DNA from: JANYBT01 sp038211475
GTDB lineage: Bacteria; Acidobacteriota; Terriglobia; Terriglobales; Acidobacteriaceae
Assembly: GCA_038211475.1 (NCBI GenBank)
Contig: JBBQVN010000121.1
Location: 1-11,317, forward strand
Length of the DNA: 11,317 nt
Direction of reading: 5' to 3'
Part shown: positions 6,360-11,317 of the stretch, one piece after another
Position numbering within the stretch: position 1 is the stretch's first letter
How the letters are laid out: the number at the start of each line of letters is the position of its first letter
Made by a program: the position numbers and the translations under genes
The notes under the pieces: generated by a model
What the model saw: the letters and a program-made list of their open reading frames with translations, nothing else
What the model was told of the DNA's origin: nothing
Database searches by the model: none

Positions 6360-6515
6360 TTACTCCTTTGGGGCAGGGCGGTTGGCTTTTAGACGAGCTT
6401 GTTTCCGGTCTAAGAGAATGTTAATTTCTTTTACGAGAGCAAGTAGTTTATCAGGATCTTTTTCTTCGGCAGCTAATGCGGCAAGCTCCATCCATCGCTC
6501 GCGGTCCTCTTGCAT
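6360..6515 (-). CDS. Small acidic/basic helical protein, 51 residues, unknown function
   Basis: The ATG at 6515 opens a frame of 51 codons ending in TAA at 6360-6362. It begins MQEDRERWMELAALAAEEKD and ends RLKANRPAPKE. AGGAGGGGGA at 6530-6521 gives a near-perfect ribosome binding site nine bases before the ATG, and an intrinsic terminator follows, so the unit has the marks of a real gene. The sequence predicts two charged amphipathic helices (about 2-18 and 22-43) joined by a DP turn at 20-21, with leucines and isoleucines spaced as in a short coiled coil. There is no signal peptide, membrane segment, cysteine or catalytic motif. It looks like a cytoplasmic helical-hairpin protein. It resembles short hypothetical proteins I recall from acidobacteria with a DREkWxEL start and a KDPxKL turn, but I cannot assign a role. 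It lies on the same strand as the TamB gene, 167 bp downstream of it, probably with its own promoter. Confidence 0.75.
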   Translation of the reverse strand: MQEDRERWMELAALAAEEKDPDKLLALVKEINILLDRKQARLKANRPAPKE

Positions 6516-6520
6516 AGAAC

Positions 6521-6530
6521 TCCCCCTCCT
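6521..6530 (-). promoter_or_regulatory. Strong ribosome binding site of the small protein gene
   Basis: AGGAGGGGGA contains a full AGGAGG core ending nine bases before the ATG at 6515. It is the strongest Shine-Dalgarno I see in the window and is a main reason for calling the small gene. Confidence 0.75.
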
Positions 6531-6551
6531 CTCAATAGGGCAAAAATGTAA

Positions 6552-6582
6552 ACACTGTTGGAGTAGAGAAGTTGTGTCAACT
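6552..6582 (-). promoter_or_regulatory. Candidate promoter of the small gene with a palindrome over the -35
   Basis: A perfect consensus -35, TTGACA, lies at 6580-6575 on the minus strand. The -10 at 17 bases spacing (CAGTGT, 6557-6552) is poor. The -35 is embedded in a 13-base palindrome, AGTTG-ACA-CAACT (6582-6570), which could be an operator half-site pair. The leader to the ATG would be about 30 bases. Confidence 0.4.
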
Positions 6583-6584
6583 AC

Positions 6585-6604
6585 TCAGTCGGGAGCCCGA
6601 CCGA
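6585..6604 (-). terminator. Stem-loop downstream of the TamB gene (possible terminator without T-tract)
   Basis: The 20 bases TCGGTCGGGCTCCCGACTGA (minus strand) fold into a GC-rich stem with one mismatch and a 4-base loop, 79-98 bases after the TamB stop. No T-run follows, so termination may be Rho-dependent or the hairpin may only protect the mRNA end. It sits directly upstream of the small gene's candidate promoter. Confidence 0.4.
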
Positions 6605-6682
6605 GGCCGCTGACATACAGGGACATAAATAAGTAGGAAAGGCGACAGATACACTTTAGTGAATTGGTTGCCTGCTTCGTAA

Positions 6683-9600
6683 CTATTTCTTCCGTTGGCG
6701 GATTTTGATATCGAAACTGACCACGCCATTCTGGTCACGCAGGGCCACAATGGAGATGTTGCGGGTCACGTTGTACTCCGCCTGGATAACTTGCTGGGAT
6801 GCGATGGCGACGTTCTGGCTATAGGTAAGAGTCAGATTGCTGGCGACTTGCTGCTCGATGGTGAGTTGAGCCCCCCGTCCAGCACTGGTGGACGTCGTCG
6901 AGGTCGCCAGGCCTTGCGGGTCCACCTTGATTCGGCTTACTCCGAACAGCTTTTGTACCCGGTTGCTCACCGTGGCATTGATGGCTTCGGAGAGGATCAG
7001 ATTAGAAGCTTCGCTGCTGAATGCGGAAGTTGTGGAGGAGCCGGAAAGCGCCTGGGACTCTTCGCGAGTGCGGCCCAGGGCGAGCAGGGCGATGATATCT
7101 TCGTCGGCCAAAGGCGGTTCTGAGCGATAGTTGAGCTGCAAACCATTGGGCTTGTCGAGGCTGCCGTTCAGGTTCAGAGTAATGTCATAGTCGGCCACTC
7201 GAGTGGTCGCTTGCAGATCCAGCACCGGCTCAATGTGAACCGGATTGCTGAACAGAACGTCGCCGCGTTCCAGTTTGTACTTTCGGCTGTTGAAGTAGAT
7301 GTCACCTTCCAGAATGTCCACTCGTCCCAGCACCGCTGGCCGGGCGAGAGTGCCGCGTAAGTGCAAGTCGGCGTCGCCCGACAACTTAGCCAGCGCCATC
7401 TCGGCCCGCAGTTCCGGAGCGGTCAGGATGTGGACGTCGAGCCTCACCCGGCTGCTGAGCGCTTCCGGGGAAGGCGGACTCACCACCCGAAGCCGGTTGC
7501 CATAAGCGCTAAAGTCGAACCCCGGAGTGATGGACAGCTTGTTGACGGTGATATCCCCCGATATCAGCGGGGCCAGGTTGGTTCCGCTCAAATGTAAGTC
7601 GGCATCTGAAGTGGAACTAACGCCGGGGGGATAGCGCAGGCGCACATCCCGCTGGGTAAGCGTGAAATCTAGAGCGAACAGGCCGCGCGTGTTGATGGCC
7701 GACCCGGTGATGTTGACCATTCCGCCGCCGGTGCGTGCCGTCAGAGTCTCTACTTTCAAAAACGTGCGATCGAAGCGCAGCGACCCTTGGATTTCACTTA
7801 GACCGCTGGGCAGATCCCCGTAAGTCAAACTCCCCTGCTCCACTTTGACCGAGCCTTGCAGCACCGGGTTATGCAAAGTTCCGCTGACCCCAACCGCTAG
7901 CTGGACCAGCCCAGAAGTCGTCAGGGCGGGGTCATAAGCCTCCAGCAGCTTAAGAGAAACTTGACCGTCGAGATGGACATCCACTTCGCCGGGGTCGGCA
8001 AGGCGCACAGAGCCGCGGGCGGTGAAGTCGGTGTCCTTGCCCTTGAGGTGAAACTGGCGAATGGTGGCGACTTGGTCTTGCATCGCCACTTCCAGTGGCC
8101 CTGCGTTTTCCACTTCCACGTCCTCCAGGGAGGCGTGCACGTGGTCGAGGCTGGCCAGCACACGCAGATCGCGCGGCCGGCGCAGCGGGCCTTGCACCGT
8201 GATTTGCCCTGCGGCCAGTGCGTGTCCGGTCACTCGCTGCGACAAGTACACCCGTAGCAGCGAATCCACATCCAACTCGCCGAAACGAAGCTTGAGATCA
8301 GCAGGGAACTGGTCCCGCAGGTGGACGGAACCCGTAACCTCTAACTCTGACTTTTCAAAATGCGAGCGGCCAGTGACCTGGGCGTCGGAGCCATGGGTGT
8401 TCACGTCAACGACAAATTCCCCCGTTTTTTCGTTATCAAGCGTCAGGTCGCGCAGCACCAGATGGGCCTCGATGACCGGCGCCTCAATCGTGCCTGAGCC
8501 TTTCGCGCGGAAGTCGGCGCTGCCCGCAACCCGTACCGGACTCTTCTGCAGCGGCAACACTTTCGCCAGGTCAAAGTCGTTGCCTGCTAGGTCAAAATGG
8601 AAAGCGTCCGTTCGGAAATTGTAGGCCCCGCCTCCCGTGATGTGGGCGGCGCCGCTGGACAACTTCAAGTTGTCAACCAGGAACTCTTGGCCGGCCAAAT
8701 GCACCGCACCCGAGAGTGCCGACACGCTTTGTCCGTAAGCTCCGCCTTGAGTTAACAGTAGGATGCCGTCGCCATGAGGGTGGCTCATCGTGCCGCTGAC
8801 GGTGGCAGTAAGATTGGCCTTGCCTGTGATCGGGAGGGAGTAACCGGCCAGAGCCATAACCTCCGCGACGTCAGCATTGCGCGCGTCCAGGCGTGCGCTG
8901 TAGACATCGTCTGGCCGCATGGCGTAATGGCGCAGTCCAACGGTGCCAGAAAATTGGATCTCAGTATCCCGATGATTCCAGATCGCGTTCTTGATCAACA
9001 ACGCTGTGGGGGAAATCTGCAAATCGGCGGCCAGCGAATTACCTTGCAGCACTTGCTCGGAACGCCCGGCAGTTTTTGGCAAGAGCAAGTCAAAGTCCTG
9101 GGCGTCCAGGTGACCAACAATTTGCAGCGCTGACAGTTTCCCGGTTGCCGAACCTGCGAACCCGGCGCGGCCATGTAAAGTGATGGGAAACGATCCACCG
9201 GGCTTCAACGCGGCGATTTCCGGTCCCAACTCAGTCAGGTCGGTGCTGGCCGCGGTGAAGTTCAAGCTCATACGTGAGGATAATGTGCCCTTGGCGTGAA
9301 GCTGGGTGCCAGGGGTGCTTAGCTCGAGTTGATCCACTTGCAGTTCATCGCGCGCCCCCCGGTAGGTTGCTTCAATCTGTGCCTTCACCGGAAGCTGATG
9401 TGCCGCGGGATGAGGCGGCGGCGCGACCGCCAAGTTGAGTTTGGTTTCCGCGTCGCGGTAGGTGCCGATCCAAGAGACTTCTGCCGTGCCGCGGGCAGTT
9501 CCACTCAGTCGCAGCGGTGACAGCGGGAGTGCCTTGGTGTCAAGCGCCTGCAGCACATTCAAGACAGAGAATCCTTCCACCTTCAATCGGACCAAACCGC

Positions 9601-10729
9601 GCTGCACTGCGAGCGCTGACATTTTAGTGTCGCGTGGCGCCGTCGAAGGGGAGTTCTGCCAGTTCGTCCAGTCGGCATCCCCGGAAGCTTCGCCCCCGGC
9701 CAGCCTGGCTTTAATTTCCCGCAGATGAATCCGCTGCGGCGTGAGGTCGAACTTCGCATTCAAAGCAACGTCACGAAGGTTCAGGCCGTCCTGCTTCCAG
9801 TCCAGTTCGCGGATCGCGAGAATCCCCTGCGATGAAAAATTGGCGGCTGACCATTCGCCTTTTCCTTCCACCGTCGCCGAGCCGCTGTTCAGTTCCGGCC
9901 GCCGCGTAATCGTTCCCAACTGCCGCCCGTCCAGCTTGATGTGATACTCGCCTTTAATCTTCGGCTGTTTGAAGTCAGCCAAGCCTCCCTGGAAATCAAG
10001 CGACGACCGTCCGGAAACCACGTTGAGGGTCTTGAAGTCCAAACGCTCGCGCGATAGTTGGAATTGAGTGTGGGCCGTCCATGCCAGAGGCCGCAATCCC
10101 GGCAGAGTCGTGTCCACTTTCCCCAGTAGCACCTCGCCCTCGTAGTAGTGGCGGAAGAAAAAATACTGCATAGAAGCATCCACATCGTTGGCTACAAAAT
10201 CCAGAGGGGTTCGCTGGTCGTTGATCTGGATTTCGCCGCGGCGCACCTGCAGGCGCGAGATGCGCAAGGCAATCAGTTGTTCCACCGGAGTTTGCACTGA
10301 GGGATTGCCGCGCCTCGGATCTGGCGCGTTGGTGGTTCCGTCCGCGTATTCAATGATGTGGATGACGGGCCGCTCCAGTTCCACCGAACGGAAACCAACC
10401 TTCAGTTTGAGCAATGCCGTGAGACTGAATTGTGCCGTGATCCGGTCGGCATGGGCAAAGGGAATTTCCTTATCGGCTTCGCGTCCATGAATGGTCAGCT
10501 CCAGGGCTTCGACGCGTCCACGGAAGGGCACGATGTGGAATGCGCCAAGCTCCACGTGCCCCCCTGTAATGCGCTCTAGTTCCTGGATCAGCCGGCTGCG
10601 GACCTTGGTGCGAAACGACTCGGTTCTCACGTACCATGCGAGTCCTCCCGCCATTACGACTAGCAATAGGAAGAATCCCAGCAAGTATCGCGCCCAACGG
10701 CGTGGCGGCTTGGGAGTGGGATCGGTCAT
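6683..10729 (-). CDS. tamB: TamB-family (DUF490) translocation and assembly module protein
   Basis: This 1348-residue protein has a basic N-terminus followed by one membrane segment at about residues 14-33 (YLLGFFLLLVVMAGGLAWYV), so it is anchored in the inner membrane with the rest in the periplasm. Residues 34-140 resemble the AsmA/TamB N-terminal region. A very long stretch of short beta-rich repeats (patterns such as LSGTARGTAEV, ITGKANLTATVSG, VRVAGSADFRAKGSG) fits the elongated hydrophobic groove known for AsmA-like bridge proteins. The last roughly 380 residues match the TamB domain, including DEDIIALLALGRTREESQ near 1240 and the terminal beta segment ending in VSFDIKIRQRKK. TamB works with an outer-membrane Omp85 partner (TamA or BamA) and is implicated in phospholipid transport and outer-membrane protein assembly. 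E. coli TamB is 1259 residues, so the length is usual. The ATG overlaps the stop of the upstream SurA-like gene (ATGA, 10726-10729), indicating translational coupling. Confidence 0.93.
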   Translation of the reverse strand: MTDPTPKPPRRWARYLLGFFLLLVVMAGGLAWYVRTESFRTKVRSRLIQELERITGGHVELGAFHIVPFRGRVEALELTIHGREADKEIPFAHADRITAQFSLTALLKLKVGFRSVELERPVIHIIEYADGTTNAPDPRRGNPSVQTPVEQLIALRISRLQVRRGEIQINDQRTPLDFVANDVDASMQYFFFRHYYEGEVLLGKVDTTLPGLRPLAWTAHTQFQLSRERLDFKTLNVVSGRSSLDFQGGLADFKQPKIKGEYHIKLDGRQLGTITRRPELNSGSATVEGKGEWSAANFSSQGILAIRELDWKQDGLNLRDVALNAKFDLTPQRIHLREIKARLAGGEASGDADWTNWQNSPSTAPRDTKMSALAVQRGLVRLKVEGFSVLNVLQALDTKALPLSPLRLSGTARGTAEVSWIGTYRDAETKLNLAVAPPPHPAAHQLPVKAQIEATYRGARDELQVDQLELSTPGTQLHAKGTLSSRMSLNFTAASTDLTELGPEIAALKPGGSFPITLHGRAGFAGSATGKLSALQIVGHLDAQDFDLLLPKTAGRSEQVLQGNSLAADLQISPTALLIKNAIWNHRDTEIQFSGTVGLRHYAMRPDDVYSARLDARNADVAEVMALAGYSLPITGKANLTATVSGTMSHPHGDGILLLTQGGAYGQSVSALSGAVHLAGQEFLVDNLKLSSGAAHITGGGAYNFRTDAFHFDLAGNDFDLAKVLPLQKSPVRVAGSADFRAKGSGTIEAPVIEAHLVLRDLTLDNEKTGEFVVDVNTHGSDAQVTGRSHFEKSELEVTGSVHLRDQFPADLKLRFGELDVDSLLRVYLSQRVTGHALAAGQITVQGPLRRPRDLRVLASLDHVHASLEDVEVENAGPLEVAMQDQVATIRQFHLKGKDTDFTARGSVRLADPGEVDVHLDGQVSLKLLEAYDPALTTSGLVQLAVGVSGTLHNPVLQGSVKVEQGSLTYGDLPSGLSEIQGSLRFDRTFLKVETLTARTGGGMVNITGSAINTRGLFALDFTLTQRDVRLRYPPGVSSTSDADLHLSGTNLAPLISGDITVNKLSITPGFDFSAYGNRLRVVSPPSPEALSSRVRLDVHILTAPELRAEMALAKLSGDADLHLRGTLARPAVLGRVDILEGDIYFNSRKYKLERGDVLFSNPVHIEPVLDLQATTRVADYDITLNLNGSLDKPNGLQLNYRSEPPLADEDIIALLALGRTREESQALSGSSTTSAFSSEASNLILSEAINATVSNRVQKLFGVSRIKVDPQGLATSTTSTSAGRGAQLTIEQQVASNLTLTYSQNVAIASQQVIQAEYNVTRNISIVALRDQNGVVSFDIKIRQRKK

Positions 10730-11317
10730 CGCGCCGGCTCTTCCTGGGGCGAGCCCTTGATCGCGATTTTCGCGTCGGTTCGCAGTTGGGTCAGCCAGTC
10801 CGCCTGAAGTTCGCCCATGCGCTGCTGCGTCAGTAGTTCCTTGATCTGCGCGGTGACCTGCGACAGCGGAACCTCTTTGCCTCCGTGTTGCTTGAGTTTG
10901 GGCAGAAATGTCTCGCGATAATAGCTGGCAATGGACCGGGAATCCACTTGGACATTGGGAAGCAGGCGGGTATCCACTTTGTCCATCAGCGCAAGTTCAT
11001 TGGCGATGTAACTTTCCAGTTCGACGATGGTGACGCCGTAGCTGCCCAAAACGTTCTGCCAACCGGCCTCGGTAACGGCTGCGGAAAAATGCGAGCGCGC
11101 CTCCGCGACCCGCGCCTTCACCGCCTCTGTGGCCGGCGTCATGGTTTCTGGCTGCACCTGCTCGCTCAACAATGCCCGGTCAATCATCCGCTGCAGGGTG
11201 GCTTGGCGGTCGGCTTCGGAGATCGAACCCCAGGGCCGCCCGCCCAGCAGCGCCTCGCACGCTACTGCTTCATCCCAATCGCTCTGCAAAATGATTTGGT
11301 GGTTTACCGTGGCCACA
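10726..11317 (-). CDS. SurA N-terminal-domain-like periplasmic chaperone, no PPIase domain seen (partial, 5' end outside window)
   Basis: The frame is open to the right window edge, and the true start with the expected signal peptide lies beyond it. The GTG at 11316 reads as an internal valine of VATVNHQIILQSDW, the strand that opens the mature SurA-type chaperone domain. RMIDRALLSEQ (about residues 43-53 of the visible part) matches the LIDxxLL helix of that family. The visible 196 residues then give helices around 85-115 and end in VPLSQVTAQIKELL and ADWLTQLRTDAKI, which resembles the C-terminal helix that packs back on the SurA core. No parvulin (PPIase) domain lies between them, so this would be a chaperone-only version that binds unfolded outer-membrane proteins in the periplasm. 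The stop overlaps the tamB start by 4 bp. The pairing with TamB supports an outer-membrane biogenesis role. The exact family name is less certain than the SurA-like fold. Confidence 0.8.
   Translation of the reverse strand, partial: VATVNHQIILQSDWDEAVACEALLGGRPWGSISEADRQATLQRMIDRALLSEQVQPETMTPATEAVKARVAEARSHFSAAVTEAGWQNVLGSYGVTIVELESYIANELALMDKVDTRLLPNVQVDSRSIASYYRETFLPKLKQHGGKEVPLSQVTAQIKELLTQQRMGELQADWLTQLRTDAKIAIKGSPQEEPAR

Noticed and set aside
7961..8624. Plus-strand open frames inside the TamB gene
   Set aside because: Ser/Arg-rich shadow frames opposite a clearly coding 1348-codon frame.

Overview
The window looks like a chromosomal segment from a Gram-negative soil-type bacterium, most probably an acidobacterium. 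This rests on a moderately GC-rich composition, a TamB-type outer-membrane biogenesis gene coupled to a SurA-like periplasmic chaperone, an ECF sigma/zinc-finger anti-sigma pair, and general resemblance to acidobacterial proteins recalled from memory. The lineage call is an inference and no search was run. There are no rRNA, tRNA, CRISPR, integrase or transposase genes.

Left part (1-2784, all minus strand): an MFS transporter closely resembling the MFSD1 (lysosomal dipeptide transporter) family at 1498-2784, then a 188-bp spacer with small repeats and paired hairpins, then an ECF sigma factor (635-1309) followed 22 bp later by its membrane-anchored zinc-finger anti-sigma factor (1-612, cut by the window edge). 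Sigma and anti-sigma form an operon. The MFS gene is probably a separate unit with its own promoter near 2852-2880.

Middle part (2785-6150): a 421-452 bp divergent intergenic region holds the MFS promoter, a 13-bp direct repeat spaced exactly 40 bp, and a weak forward promoter candidate. A plus-strand operon follows: a membrane-anchored TPR protein (start best placed at 3237) and, 4 bp after its stop, a CLC chloride channel/antiporter with two C-terminal CBS domains (4381-6150). The CLC keeps its gating and internal glutamates but has altered ion-filter motifs.

Right part (6151-11317, minus strand): a 51-residue small protein (6360-6515) with a strong ribosome binding site and its own intrinsic terminator. 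Upstream of it lie a 1348-residue TamB-family protein (6683-10729) and a partial SurA-N-like protein (10726-11317), which overlap by 4 bp (ATGA). This last pair is an envelope-biogenesis operon: the SurA-like protein would escort unfolded outer-membrane proteins, and TamB would form the periplasm-spanning bridge for lipid transport and outer-membrane assembly. The plus-strand CLC operon and the minus-strand genes converge at the 6151-6359 spacer.

The best leads are the MFSD1-like transporter with its apparently conserved dipeptide-site Glu/Arg pair, the CLC with a rewritten filter in an operon with a TPR protein, the small 51-residue protein, and the SurA-like chaperone lacking a parvulin domain. 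I did not find convincing evidence of a wholly new defence or mobile system.
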